64,000 nucleotides of DNA from an uncultured Roseobacter sp. (GTDB lineage Bacteria > Pseudomonadota > Alphaproteobacteria > Rhodobacterales > Rhodobacteraceae), in NCBI RefSeq assembly GCF_947499265.1, contig NZ_CANMNK010000001.1, positions 829,001-893,000 of the forward strand, given 5' to 3'. The notes beneath the pieces were generated by a model that was not told the DNA's origin, did not search any database, and saw only the letters and a list, made by a program, of their open reading frames with translations. Both the position numbers and the translations under genes were made by a program. Each line of letters starts with the position of its first letter. Within the stretch, counting starts at the first letter, position 1. Of the stretch, positions 34,919-44,215 are shown piece by piece.

Positions 34919-35644
34919 ATGACTGTGTCCGACCGCCCGCAACCCTTCCTCGGAACACCGGTTCCTGATTGGACGCCGCCCGCGGCACCCCTGGGTGCGC
35001 CGATGGCAGGTAACTATGTGGCCATGGAGAAGTTGGACGCGGACACGCATGCCGCGTTGCTTTATCGGTCATACGAGGGGCAGGACCACGTCTGGGACTA
35101 TTTGCCCTACGGTCCGTTTTCCGCCTCGGCACTCTATCATCGCTGGGTGCGTGAGACGGTGCAGGATCCGGCAACACTGTTCTATGCCATCCGCAATCTC
35201 GAAAGCGGGAATTGGGAGGGTGTCGCGAGTTTTCTGCGGATTGATCCAACGAACGGGTCCATTGAAGTTGGGCACATCAATTACAGCCCGGCCTTGCAAC
35301 GCACGCGCGCTGCGACCGAGGCGATGTACCTGATGATGGATTGGGCGTTTTCGCAGGGCTACCGGCGTTATGAATGGAAATGCAATGCTTTGAACCTTGG
35401 CTCGCGCAGAGCGGCACAGCGCTATGGCTTCAGCTTTGAAGGTGTCTTTCGGCAAGCAACCATTGCAAAAGGCCACAATCGAGACACCGCGTGGTTCGCA
35501 ATGATTGACAGTGAATGGCCAGCGCTGCGGGCAGCATTCGATGCCTGGCTGGCACCGTCGAATTTTGATGCGCAAGGCGTGCAACGCGAACGGCTGGGCG
35601 ATTTGACCCGATTGGTCAGGGCGGCGAGTGACCCCGCGCTCTAG
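34919..35644 (+). CDS. GNAT family N-acetyltransferase (RimJ/RimL-like)
   Basis: 241 residues. DAHTAALLYRSYEGQD-like N-terminus, central strands and the region EVGHINYSPALQRTRAATEAMYL near 118-140, followed by YRRYEWKCNALNLGSRRAAQRYGFSFEG-like motif B (split over 150-177). This matches a widespread bacterial group of RimL-type acetyltransferases. The stop overlaps the response-regulator stop on the other strand by four bases. Confidence 0.88.
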   Translation: MTVSDRPQPFLGTPVPDWTPPAAPLGAPMAGNYVAMEKLDADTHAALLYRSYEGQDHVWDYLPYGPFSASALYHRWVRETVQDPATLFYAIRNLESGNWEGVASFLRIDPTNGSIEVGHINYSPALQRTRAATEAMYLMMDWAFSQGYRRYEWKCNALNLGSRRAAQRYGFSFEGVFRQATIAKGHNRDTAWFAMIDSEWPALRAAFDAWLAPSNFDAQGVQRERLGDLTRLVRAASDPAL

Positions 35645-36360
35645 ATCGCGAGCTTTTGGGTCAGCCGTTCCTGAATGAGGCCAGCAATCTTGGCGGTTTC
35701 CGTGCTGGCCGGTTCGCCTGCAGCGCGTCGTTTTGCCAACGCCTTGGCCGCTTTTTCCAGCACGTCATCCTGCGCCGACCGCGCGACACCCCCAAGAAAT
35801 TGCGCAACATAGTCGAGCGCCTGATCATCGGCGGGATCTTCCAGAACATCCGCGATATGGGCCATGTCGTCCTGGAACGCCATGCGGTCGGGATGAATGA
35901 CCTCATCCGGCAGTTGGCGCAGCCCGCTGGGCTGGCGATCTGCGGGCAGATTGGACAGCACCGCTTGTTGGAACGCCGCCAGTGACGTGATCGGTTTTTC
36001 CAGAAAACCGTCGGCGCCCGCGGCAAGGGCCTGTGTTTCACCATCAAGATCGCCGGAGGTGCCCAGAAGGACATCGACACGCGGTTCGGTTTGGGTCAGT
36101 TCGGCGATCAAATCCACGCCATTTCCATCTGGCAACCCAAGATCAACAATGACCACCGAGGGGCGATAGACCTGCAGATGGCGGCGCGCAGAGCGCAGGC
36201 AATCGGCGCGACGGATACGCGCCCCGCTGCGCAGGCAAAGCAACCGCATCGCCTCGCAAGCAAATCGACTGTCTTCGATCACCAATACCGTCAAGCCCAG
36301 TAAAGGACGCGTGGCAGTTGGCGCAGGTATTGTCGCGGCAAAGGGGTCAGTTTTTTCCAT
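35641..36360 (-). CDS. Response regulator with N-terminal receiver domain
   Basis: 239 residues. Receiver domain at about 18-135: acidic pocket VIEDSRF near 26-32, phosphoacceptor Asp in VIVDLGLPDGNG near 74-85, the Thr/Ser at LLGTSGD near 99-105 and the Lys in LEKPITS near 125-131. The C-terminal ~100 residues are helical with no DNA-binding motif that I recognise, so output is probably through protein contact. No histidine kinase gene is adjacent. Confidence 0.88.
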   Translation of the reverse strand: MEKTDPFAATIPAPTATRPLLGLTVLVIEDSRFACEAMRLLCLRSGARIRRADCLRSARRHLQVYRPSVVIVDLGLPDGNGVDLIAELTQTEPRVDVLLGTSGDLDGETQALAAGADGFLEKPITSLAAFQQAVLSNLPADRQPSGLRQLPDEVIHPDRMAFQDDMAHIADVLEDPADDQALDYVAQFLGGVARSAQDDVLEKAAKALAKRRAAGEPASTETAKIAGLIQERLTQKLAI

Positions 36361-36508
36361 GATCGCCTCCGGGGTGACTCGGGTTTCGACTCAGCATGGC
36401 GCATATATGGCTAACAGCGCGTTAATGGGCCTGCGGCGGTGCGTCACTTGCATCGCGCAGGCCATAACAGCATAAGCGCAGTCAGAAACTTGGGTGGGAG
36501 ACCGTACC

Positions 36509-36913
36509 ATGATTGGCCGTTTGAACCATGTCGCCATTGCTGTTCCTGACTTGGAGGCTGCGGCGGATCAATATCGTACCGCCTTAGGCGCAAATGTCGG
36601 CGCACCCCAGGATGAGCCGGACCATGGCGTCACCGTCATCTTTATCGAACTGCCCAATACCAAGATCGAACTGCTATACCCATTGGGCGAAAACAGCCCG
36701 ATTCAGGGGTTTCTGGACAAGAACCCTTCGGGCGGCATCCACCATGTCTGCTATGAAGTGGACGACATTTTGACAGCGCGCGACCATCTGCTGGAAACCG
36801 GGGCACGGGTTCTGGGGACGGGCGAGCCGAAGATCGGGGCGCATGGCAAGCCGGTATTGTTCCTGCACCCCAAGGATTTCAATGGCTGTCTGGTGGAACT
36901 GGAACAGGTCTGA
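36509..36913 (+). CDS. mce: Methylmalonyl-CoA epimerase
   Basis: 134 residues of the vicinal oxygen chelate fold. The ATG at 36509 follows GGGAG; a GTG at 36494 opens the frame. MIGRLNHVAIAVPDLEAA carries the first metal His, IKIELLYPLGENSPI-like sequence (here TKIELLYPLGENSP) the Glu, GGIHHVCYEVDD the next His and CLVELEQV the final Glu. It converts the methylmalonyl-CoA epimers in propionate degradation. The DUF1467 gene follows in the same direction, a common pair in this group. Confidence 0.95.
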   Translation: MIGRLNHVAIAVPDLEAAADQYRTALGANVGAPQDEPDHGVTVIFIELPNTKIELLYPLGENSPIQGFLDKNPSGGIHHVCYEVDDILTARDHLLETGARVLGTGEPKIGAHGKPVLFLHPKDFNGCLVELEQV

Positions 36914-36935
36914 CACCGGATAGGGAGGGGACGTA

Positions 36936-37232
36936 ATGGGCATTACATCTGCAATGGTGCTGTTTGCGGTGATCTGGTCGATGACCTTTCTCATCGTCCT
37001 GCCCATCCGTGTTCAGACCCAGGGTGACCTTGGCGAGATCGTTCCGGGCACACATGCAGGCGCGCCCGAAGTGCATAATCTGCGCAAAAAGGCCTGGATC
37101 ACCACAGCGATCAGCGTGGTGCTCTGGATCATCATTACCTCAATCATTGTATTTGAAGTGATCACCGTGCGTGATCTGGACTGGTTCAACCGTGGGACGC
37201 CTGCCGCTGAAGCAAGTGAAACAAGTGGGTAA
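36936..37232 (+). CDS. DUF1467 family small membrane protein
   Basis: 98 residues with two transmembrane helices (about 4-22 and 54-75) and the conserved linker RVQTQGDLGEIVPGTHAGAP. This family is common in alphaproteobacteria, often beside methylmalonyl-CoA epimerase, with unknown function. Its 3' end overlaps the convergent EI24-domain gene by 47 bases. Confidence 0.88.
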   Translation: MGITSAMVLFAVIWSMTFLIVLPIRVQTQGDLGEIVPGTHAGAPEVHNLRKKAWITTAISVVLWIIITSIIVFEVITVRDLDWFNRGTPAAEASETSG

Positions 37233-37887
37233 AGGTTGCCGCGCCCAGAATCGGAATGATCAGGTTCAAGAGCGGGATTGACAGCGGGATCGCCATTAGG
37301 AACCCTGCGATCCAGATCGTCGGCATGTGACGCGCACGCAGTATCTTGGCCTCTGCCCGACCCACGCGCCTTATGGCTGCCAGCGTGAAATATTCACGAC
37401 CCAGCAGGAAACCGTTCAACGCCCAGAAGATCAGCGGCGCGGCCGGGGCGAAGATCAGATACAGAACAAGTGCCAGAATGTTGGCCCCGATCAAGACGCC
37501 AAGGAAATTCACGGTATCCCGAAGGGCGTCACCGATGGGCACCGGCGTGGCCTTGGGCAGCGCGGGGTAGTGCTCGTCTTCGACGGCCTGCGCCACGGTA
37601 TCCAAAAACATCGACGTGATGGCCGAGGCGACCGGCACCATCAGGAAGGTCGACAAGATCGCCAGCAAAACCGCAGACCCCCACCCGACCAGATCATTGA
37701 GCCAGGTCACCTCGCCGATGAAGGGAAGGGATGTCTGATCTCCGACCAGACCGCCCAGAAACCACACGAAAACTGCAGAAATCGCGATCAACAACGCCAG
37801 CGTCAGAGCCACCCCAATGAGCAGCACACGGCGAAACCGCGGATCCGTCATCTGCCCCAGCGCTGCAAAGAAGGCGGTCAAAATCAT
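37186..37887 (-). CDS. EI24 domain-containing membrane protein (CysZ-like)
   Basis: 233 residues with several long hydrophobic segments, among them 20-45, 65-90, 130-160 and 200-225. The pattern, including GREYFTLAAIRR near 165-176, matches the EI24/CysZ family; CysZ imports sulfate, but no sulfur genes lie nearby and the substrate is not known. The ATG overlaps the nitroreductase stop by four bases. Confidence 0.85.
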   Translation of the reverse strand: MILTAFFAALGQMTDPRFRRVLLIGVALTLALLIAISAVFVWFLGGLVGDQTSLPFIGEVTWLNDLVGWGSAVLLAILSTFLMVPVASAITSMFLDTVAQAVEDEHYPALPKATPVPIGDALRDTVNFLGVLIGANILALVLYLIFAPAAPLIFWALNGFLLGREYFTLAAIRRVGRAEAKILRARHMPTIWIAGFLMAIPLSIPLLNLIIPILGAATFTHLFHLLQRQASHG

Positions 37888-38462
37888 TCGGGCATCCAGG
37901 TTGTAATGCTGTCCAGATCGGGTCTGGGCCGGTCCGGCGGGGTGGATGTTTCAGTGCCGATGTGGATCAAACCTGCGATCCTTTCATGGTTGTCGAGACC
38001 CAGGGCCTCTTGCATGAAGCCCCGGTCATGGCTGGGCCAGCCGCTGAGCCAGTTTGCGCCCCACCCCGATGTAAGCGCTGCATTCAAAAGCGCAAGGCAG
38101 ACCGCCCCGGCGGAATAGGTCTGCTCCAGCGGCGGGATTTTCTCGGAGGGTTTCTGGACTTCGATCACAGCAACCGCCAGATGGCCCTGATCGAACTGAC
38201 CCCGGCCTTTATCGACCTGTTCTTCTGCAAGGCCAAGCTGTTTTCCACGGGCTTCGGCGATATCGGCCAGCCGCGCCATGGCCGCTTTTTCGATGACGAT
38301 GAAACGCCAGGGTTCGAGCTTGCCATGATCGGGCGTGCGCGCTGCGGCCTGAAGTAGGGGCGTGAGTTCTTCGGCGGTGGGCACCGGCGTGGTCAGCGTT
38401 TTGGCCGGACGTGACCTGCGCGTGCTAAGAAAGTCAAAAGCTTGGGGGTTCGGTGTGGGCAT
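37884..38462 (-). CDS. Nitroreductase family protein (YdjA-like)
   Basis: 192 residues. The FMN-binding start TRRSRPAKTL near 14-23, RTPDHGKLEPWRFIVIE near 43-59 and the C-terminal part GWGANWLSGWPSHDR near 135-149 match the YdjA-type group of small FMN enzymes. The physiological substrate is unknown in this group. It is directly upstream of the EI24 gene, with which it overlaps, and 18 bases after the deacetylase-like gene. Confidence 0.88.
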   Translation of the reverse strand: MPTPNPQAFDFLSTRRSRPAKTLTTPVPTAEELTPLLQAAARTPDHGKLEPWRFIVIEKAAMARLADIAEARGKQLGLAEEQVDKGRGQFDQGHLAVAVIEVQKPSEKIPPLEQTYSAGAVCLALLNAALTSGWGANWLSGWPSHDRGFMQEALGLDNHERIAGLIHIGTETSTPPDRPRPDLDSITTWMPE

Positions 38463-38480
38463 GAGATCAGGTCCTCAAGA

Positions 38481-39581
38481 TCAAAGAAGCGTTGCAAGAT
38501 GGTCGATTTCACCCTTGAGAAAAGCGTCAAATCGAGGACCTGGCTGTCGCACGTCGAGGGCTGGGCCGAGCGGGTCGGGGGCGGTGATGGTGCTGCCGGA
38601 AAGCGCTTCGAGCGTCGCATGACCGCAGAACGGCACATAGACCTCGGAATAACCGCCTTCGTGCACCAGCACGAGGCGACCATCACATAAGCTTTCGGCG
38701 GCGTCTTTGACCCGCTGCGTCATCTGGCGGAAGGTTTCCGCGGTCGCCAGCATGCGGGCCAGCGGATCGATGGCGCTGGCGTCAAATCCGCAGGCGACGA
38801 TGATGATGTCCGGCTGGAAGGCTTCGATCTGCGGCAGCACAATCGTGTCCATCGCATGCAGATAAGCGCTGTGCCCGGTCCCGGCGGGCAGGGGCAAGTT
38901 AATGTTATACCCTTCACCCGCACCTTTGCCACGGTCCGCGATGGCGCCGGTATCCAGCGGGTAGTTGCCTTCCTGATGCAGCGAGATCGTCAAGACATCA
39001 TGGCGGTCATAATAGATGGCCTCTGTGCCATTGCCGTGGTGCACATCCCAGTCCAGCACGACAACGCGTTGCGCCATGCCCTTGGATTGTGCCGCCTCAA
39101 TGGCAATGGCGATGTTGGCCAGCAGACAGAAGCCATTGGGGAAATCCGGCAGGCAATGGTGACCGGGGGGACGCGACAGGGCATAGGCGTTCTGCAATTC
39201 ACCCGTCAGGACCGCGTCCACGGCGGCCACGGCCAGGCCCGCGGACAGGGCCGCGATCTCGTATCCGCCCGAAGCAAAGGGCGTCCGCCGCCCCAATTCG
39301 CCACCGCCTGCGTCCGAGAGGCGTTTGAACTCATCAAGATAGCTGTCCGGATGCACCCGCAAAAGCGCCTCACGACTGGCCTCAGGTGCGCTGCGCATGT
39401 CAAGTTCTGTGGAAATCCCAGTGACATCCATCAGGTTTTTCAGGCGTCTTTTTGTCTCCGGATTCTCCGGCAGCCCCCCGGCGGCAAGGGGTTGGACGTG
39501 GCCGCCTATGGGCAGCGTGTAGGAATAGTTTCCACCCGCGTGCCAGAAACATTTTTCGTCCCAGAAAAATCCGGTTGCCAT
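38481..39581 (-). CDS. Histone deacetylase family zinc amidohydrolase
   Basis: About 366 residues from the ATG at 39581; a GTG at 39593 opens the frame. The zinc and catalytic motifs are complete: SRPPGHHCLPDFPNGFCL holds the paired catalytic His residues, VVLDWDVHHGNGTEAIYY two zinc ligands, GFDASAIDPLARM the third Asp, and VHEGGYSEVYVPFCG the catalytic Tyr. In bacteria such proteins deacetylate acetylpolyamines or other N-acetyl compounds, more rarely proteins. The start MATGFFWDEKCFWHAGG resembles a group of class II-type bacterial members. Confidence 0.92.
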   Translation of the reverse strand: MATGFFWDEKCFWHAGGNYSYTLPIGGHVQPLAAGGLPENPETKRRLKNLMDVTGISTELDMRSAPEASREALLRVHPDSYLDEFKRLSDAGGGELGRRTPFASGGYEIAALSAGLAVAAVDAVLTGELQNAYALSRPPGHHCLPDFPNGFCLLANIAIAIEAAQSKGMAQRVVVLDWDVHHGNGTEAIYYDRHDVLTISLHQEGNYPLDTGAIADRGKGAGEGYNINLPLPAGTGHSAYLHAMDTIVLPQIEAFQPDIIIVACGFDASAIDPLARMLATAETFRQMTQRVKDAAESLCDGRLVLVHEGGYSEVYVPFCGHATLEALSGSTITAPDPLGPALDVRQPGPRFDAFLKGEIDHLATLL

Positions 39582-39679
39582 GATCGCGGTCACCCCATGC
39601 TGTGTCGCGGGGAAGGTGCCGCAGCACCGCGCGATTGTCCATGCGGTGCTGTCATGAGGGGCCGCATCGGATGATGCGC

Positions 39680-40159
39680 CTAATCCGCCTCGGCCAATAA
39701 CGCGGGTACGTCCAGCGGATCATTGACCATCGCCAGATTGCCCTGTCCATCGCGCGGCCAATCTTCGCGCACACGGTCGCGGTAAAGCTCGACGCCATTG
39801 CCATCGGGGTCGCGCAGGTAGACAGCCTCGCTGACCCCATGATCCGCGGCACCCTCGAGCGCGATACCGGCATCCGCTACGCGTTTCACCGCCGCAGCCA
39901 GGCTTTTGCGATCAGGATAGAGGAAAGCCGCATGATAAAGCCCGGTATGTCCATCCGGTGCCGGGGCGCCACCCTTGCTGTGCCAGGTGTTCAGCCCGAT
40001 GTGGTGGTGATACCCGCCGGCACCCAGAAACGCAGCGCGATCACCGTACCGCTGTGTCACGTCAAAGCCGAGAATGTCGCGGTAAAACGCAATGGCGCGA
40101 TCAAGATCCGCGACCTTCAGGTGTACGTGCCCGATGCTGGCATGAGGAGGGTGAGACAT
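39680..40159 (-). CDS. VOC family protein (catechol dioxygenase CatE-like)
   Basis: 159 residues: HASIGHVHLKVADLDRAI provides the first metal His, TGLYHAAFLYPDR the second and GNGVELYRDR the Glu, as in extradiol-dioxygenase-like VOC proteins. Only one double module is present, so a dimer or a reaction other than ring cleavage is likely. The ATG follows GAGGAGGGTGAGAC. The true substrate cannot be read. Confidence 0.85.
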   Translation of the reverse strand: MSHPPHASIGHVHLKVADLDRAIAFYRDILGFDVTQRYGDRAAFLGAGGYHHHIGLNTWHSKGGAPAPDGHTGLYHAAFLYPDRKSLAAAVKRVADAGIALEGAADHGVSEAVYLRDPDGNGVELYRDRVREDWPRDGQGNLAMVNDPLDVPALLAEAD

Positions 40160-40353
40160 GTCCTGTTCCTGTCATCTAAAATTATAAAGAGAACATAATC
40201 TTGGGAACAGTTTCACGCCAGATGCGCATTTGCGCAGCAACTGTGCGCCATCTGCACGCAACAGTCGGCGAAGTTTTGCCATTTTAGGACGGAAAACGAG
40301 ACAAATTCCGCCACCTATGGTAGCATATGCGTTGGGCTACGGGTGATAACTGC

Positions 40354-40875
40354 ATGACACGCATTGCAAATTTTCTAACGTCGCAGGATTTCCTGCAAAG
40401 GCTAATCGTGTCGCCGCGCCACGCGCTGGCCGCGCTCTTTGGCTTGGTCATCGGACTTGTTGCGATCTTCTTTCCTAAGGAATTCTTCGTGATTCTGGCC
40501 GGATTGACCGGGACGGCGGCTGGATATGCACTTTATAACTTTCCCAAATCTGACAATCCCGTTGCCACCTTGCGGCCGCTTTGGAAGATGCGCCGCCTGC
40601 ATGCGATGATATTGGGCAGCCTGACGACGGCCTGTCTCGCTGTGCTGCTGTTTCTGCAAGGCATCGGGGCATTCGATGACCAATCAACCGGCAGCGCTGT
40701 CTACACCGCTTTGGCCTATGCGTTCTTCGCGTTCAGCGTGTCATCGTATCTCTTTGGGCGCCAAAGCCTGTCACAGGCGCGGCGTAAAATGGCGAAGGCC
40801 AGCGTGGAGGAGGTGCACGCATGGCAAATGCGCGCGGATGCGGCGCGCAAAAGCTCCCTGCTGGACGTTTTCTAG
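40354..40875 (+). CDS. Hypothetical membrane protein
   Basis: About 173 residues from the ATG at 40354, which has a GGTGA site; an ATG at 40327 adds nine residues. Four hydrophobic stretches are visible (about 27-45, 47-62, 83-103 and 112-132), followed by a basic, Ala-rich C-terminal helix. I recognise no family. It is transcribed convergently to trpS and the stops are five bases apart. Confidence 0.65.
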   Translation: MTRIANFLTSQDFLQRLIVSPRHALAALFGLVIGLVAIFFPKEFFVILAGLTGTAAGYALYNFPKSDNPVATLRPLWKMRRLHAMILGSLTTACLAVLLFLQGIGAFDDQSTGSAVYTALAYAFFAFSVSSYLFGRQSLSQARRKMAKASVEEVHAWQMRADAARKSSLLDVF

Positions 40876-40880
40876 GCGCT

Positions 40881-41897
40881 TTAGCGGACCATCCCGACAA
40901 TCTCGTAGGTTTTCTCCAGAATAGGCACGGTGATTTCGCGTGCCTGCCGCGCGCCGCGGGCCAGGATGCGGTCAATCTCTGCCGGATCCGCCATCAGACG
41001 CGCCATCTCGCTTGAAATCGGCGAGAGCTTTGAGACCGCCAGTTCCGCCAGCAGTGGTTTGAACGCACCAAACTGCTGACCGCCAACCTCGCGCAAAACG
41101 TCATCTACGGGTTGTTCGCTGAGTGCGGCGTAGATGTTGATCAGATTGCGCGCCTCGGGCCGCTCAGACAGGCCTGCGGCTTCGGACGGCAGGGCGTCGG
41201 GATCAGTTTTGGCCTTGCGGATCTTCTTGGCAATGGTGTCCGCGTCATCGGTCATGTTGATCCGGGAGGCATCCGAGGGGTCCGATTTCGACATCTTCTT
41301 GGACCCGTCCCGCAGGGACATCACGCGCGTCGCTGCCCCCTCGATCACCGGTTCCGTGATCGGGAAGAAATCGACGCCGTAGTCGTGGTTAAATTTGGTC
41401 GCAATATCGCGGGTCAGCTCAAGATGCTGCTTCTGGTCCTCGCCCACCGGCACGTGGGTGGCGTGATAGACCAGAATGTCGGCCGCCATCAGCGCCGGAT
41501 ACCCAAAAAGGCCCAGCGAGACGTTCTGCGTGTTCTTGCCCGCCTTATCCTTGAACTGTGTCATGCGCTGCATCCAGCCCATGCGCGCCACGCAGGAAAA
41601 AATCCACCCCAGCTGCGCATGCTCCGGCACCTGGCTTTGGTTGATCAGGATCGATTTTTCCGGGCTGATCCCGCTGGCGATGAACCCCGCAGCCAGTTCG
41701 CGCGTGTTGTGCTGCAGATCGCTCGGATCCTGCCAGACGGTGATCGCATGCAGGTCGACCATGCAATAAACCGTGGGCATTCCAGCGTCCTGCATCTGCA
41801 CGAAACGCTTGATCGCCCCCAGATAATTGCCCAGCGTCAGCCCGCCCGACGGCTGAATGCCGGAAAAGACACGTGGCGTAAAAGTCGGGGTTGTCAT
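40881..41897 (-). CDS. trpS: Tryptophanyl-tRNA synthetase
   Basis: About 338 residues from the ATG at 41897 with GGAG upstream; a GTG-type extension of 16 codons is not supported by the family. The class I signature is [13 protein letters not shown] (Thr replaces His in the HIGH-like position) and [10 protein letters not shown] near 197-206 is the KMSKS loop. The length is normal for bacterial TrpRS. It charges tRNA-Trp. The rhomboid-like gene starts 78 bases away in the other direction. Confidence 0.97.
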   Translation of the reverse strand: MTTPTFTPRVFSGIQPSGGLTLGNYLGAIKRFVQMQDAGMPTVYCMVDLHAITVWQDPSDLQHNTRELAAGFIASGISPEKSILINQSQVPEHAQLGWIFSCVARMGWMQRMTQFKDKAGKNTQNVSLGLFGYPALMAADILVYHATHVPVGEDQKQHLELTRDIATKFNHDYGVDFFPITEPVIEGAATRVMSLRDGSKKMSKSDPSDASRINMTDDADTIAKKIRKAKTDPDALPSEAAGLSERPEARNLINIYAALSEQPVDDVLREVGGQQFGAFKPLLAELAVSKLSPISSEMARLMADPAEIDRILARGARQAREITVPILEKTYEIVGMVR

Positions 41898-41974
41898 GTC
41901 GGTCTCCGTTCGTGCTGGAAAAGCAGTTTGCGCTGGCTTACCCATGGGTCAGAGCATCGTCAAGGAATGAGCCA

Positions 41975-42661
41975 ATGCAGGACCACAAAGAAGCCTCGCC
42001 CGTCAATCCGCTGCCGCCCGTGGTGGTGATTCTGTTTCTGGCGATGGCCCTGCCGGAGGCCGCTTTCAGCCTTGGCGCCAAGGGTCTGCTGGGCGGCGCA
42101 GAGGCGGTGGGCTGGCGGCTGTCTGCGGTGCAGACTTATGCCTTTTCAGGCGACATCTTCGACTGGATGGTGAGCAACGGGCGCTGGCTGCCCGAACATC
42201 TTTTGCGGTTTTTGACCTATTCGTTTGTGCACACAAGTTTTACCTCCACGCTCTTTGCCATCGTCTTCCTGCTCGCTTTGGGCAAGCTGGTGGGCGAGGT
42301 CATGGGGCAGGCTGCTGTGCTTGTGCTGTTTTTCGGCAGCGCGATTTTCGGCGCTCTGATCTATGGGCTGCTGTTGAACGACCAGACCTGGCTGGTGGGC
42401 GGCTTTCCCGCCGTCTACGGGCTGATCGGAGGCTATTCCTTTGTCATGTGGCAAAGCCTCGGGGCCAAGGGTGAGCAGCAATTGCGCGCTTTCACCCTGA
42501 TCGCGATGTTGATGGGATTACAGCTGATCTGGGGCGTCTTCTTTGATGTTGGCAACGGTTGGGTCGCTGATCTCGCTGGGTTCACCTTCGGCTTCGGCGC
42601 GTCTGCTGCCTTGGTGCCGGGCGGGATTGCCCGCGTGCTGGCCGCCATGCGCCGCGATTGA
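41975..42661 (+). CDS. Rhomboid-like membrane protein lacking the catalytic dyad
   Basis: About 228 residues from the ATG at 41975 with AAGGA upstream. Six hydrophobic segments and the LTYSFVHTSFTSTLFAIVFL region (residues ~80-99) resemble the rhomboid fold. The nucleophile loop, normally GxSGxxYG, reads GGFPAVYGLIGG at about 142-153, with Phe at the Ser position, and the last helix, normally AHLxG, reads VADLAG at about 197-202, with Asp at the His position. Proteolysis is therefore unlikely; it may bind or hold membrane proteins instead. It is adjacent to trpS and murJ. Confidence 0.8.
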   Translation: MQDHKEASPVNPLPPVVVILFLAMALPEAAFSLGAKGLLGGAEAVGWRLSAVQTYAFSGDIFDWMVSNGRWLPEHLLRFLTYSFVHTSFTSTLFAIVFLLALGKLVGEVMGQAAVLVLFFGSAIFGALIYGLLLNDQTWLVGGFPAVYGLIGGYSFVMWQSLGAKGEQQLRAFTLIAMLMGLQLIWGVFFDVGNGWVADLAGFTFGFGASAALVPGGIARVLAAMRRD

Positions 42662-42670
42662 CCGCGACGC

Positions 42671-44215
42671 TCAGCGTGACCGGCCCAAAGCCTGACGTAC
42701 TTCCGATATTTTGATCGCGCCAATCAGATGGGCGACCCCGAAATAGCTGATCATGCCGATGGCGATCAGCACGACCAGGGCCAGTGCCCGCCACCAATCC
42801 AACCCCAGAAACGGGCTGAGCGCGACATTGGCCCACCACAGGGCCAGTCCCATCACCGCAGAGGCGATCACCATGCGCCAAATGCGGCTGTGGAAACGCC
42901 CATCGAAACGCGCAACGTCGCCATATTGCCGCGCGCCGACGCGCAACAGCGCCACCATCAACCAGGCGGCGACTGTGGTGGCAATCGCGGGCGCGATCCA
43001 CCCGATGACCGGGGCCAGACCAATCGCCAGCGCCGCATTCACCACCATCGACACAACCGCGTAGTGAAACGGGCGGCGGGTGTCCTCGCGGGCAAAAAAA
43101 ACCGGTTGCAGGATTTTCTGCAACACGAAAGCGGGCAGGCCAAGGCCGTAGATGGCGACCGCCACGGCGATGGCGGCTGTGTCATCCACCGTCGCGGCCC
43201 CGCGTTCAAAAAGGACCGAGACCAGCGGGAAGGGCACGATCACCAAGGCCACAGCAGCCGGGATCGTCAGGGCCAGCGACACCTCGGCAGCGCGGCTGAG
43301 CGCGGTTTTGGCACCGGCTTCGTCGCGGGCCTGCAGCCTGCGGGACAGGTCTGGTAACAGCACCACACCAACTGCAATCCCGACCACGCCAAGGGGCAAT
43401 TGGTAGAGCCGGTCGGCGGCAAAGAGCCAGCCCACGGCCTTGTCAAAATAGCTGGCGACCTGTTGGCCGACCAGCAGATTGACCTGCACCACGCCACCGG
43501 CCAGGGCGGCCGGGATCGCGACCTTGATCAGCCGACGCATGTCGGGCGTCAGCCGGGGGCGTTTGAGTTTCAGAGCAAACCCGGCCCGCCGCGCGGCGAT
43601 CCACAGCAGCGCGAATTGCACGACGCCCGCCACCGGGATGGCCCAGACCAGCGCGCGCGCAATGTCCCCCCCGATCCAGGCGGCACCCGCCATGGCGCTG
43701 ACCAGCAGGATGTTGAGCAGAACCGGCGCCGCGGCGGCGGCGGCAAACCGACCGGCGGCATTGAGCATCCCCGACAGGAGCGCTGCCAGCGAAATGAACA
43801 GGATGTAGGGAAAGGCGATGCGGCCGAATTCCACCGAAAGGCCGAATTGTTCCTGCCCGGCAAAGCCGGAGGCCAGCCCATAGATCAACCAGGGCATGGC
43901 GGCCATCGCCAGCAGGGTCAGTATGATCAGGACCGTGGCCAACCCGGCAAAGGCGTCGGAGGCAAAGCCATCTGGGTCCTGCTCTCCTTCAAGACGCTTG
44001 GAGAACATCGGCACGAAAGCCATGTTGAACGCGCCTTCGGCAAAGAACCGGCGGAACATATTGGGCAGGCGGAAGGCCACGACATAGGCCTGATAAAGCG
44101 GTCCCGTGCCGAGATAGGCGAGGATCATCGCGTCGCGGACAAAGCCAAGCACACGGCTCATCAAGGTCCAGCCGCCCACGGTGAAAAAGCCGGACATCAG
44201 GCGGATGGGCGTCAC
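42671..44215 (-). CDS. murJ: Lipid II flippase MurJ
   Basis: 514 residues with about 13-14 hydrophobic segments. It starts MTPIRLMSGFFTVGGWTLMS and SRVLGFVRDAMILAYLG follows, the family hallmark. It moves lipid II across the inner membrane for peptidoglycan synthesis. The GTG start overlaps the glnD stop as GTGA, the same glnD-murJ order seen in many alphaproteobacteria. The later ATG at 44197 would remove conserved residues. Confidence 0.95.
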   Translation of the reverse strand: MTPIRLMSGFFTVGGWTLMSRVLGFVRDAMILAYLGTGPLYQAYVVAFRLPNMFRRFFAEGAFNMAFVPMFSKRLEGEQDPDGFASDAFAGLATVLIILTLLAMAAMPWLIYGLASGFAGQEQFGLSVEFGRIAFPYILFISLAALLSGMLNAAGRFAAAAAAPVLLNILLVSAMAGAAWIGGDIARALVWAIPVAGVVQFALLWIAARRAGFALKLKRPRLTPDMRRLIKVAIPAALAGGVVQVNLLVGQQVASYFDKAVGWLFAADRLYQLPLGVVGIAVGVVLLPDLSRRLQARDEAGAKTALSRAAEVSLALTIPAAVALVIVPFPLVSVLFERGAATVDDTAAIAVAVAIYGLGLPAFVLQKILQPVFFAREDTRRPFHYAVVSMVVNAALAIGLAPVIGWIAPAIATTVAAWLMVALLRVGARQYGDVARFDGRFHSRIWRMVIASAVMGLALWWANVALSPFLGLDWWRALALVVLIAIGMISYFGVAHLIGAIKISEVRQALGRSR

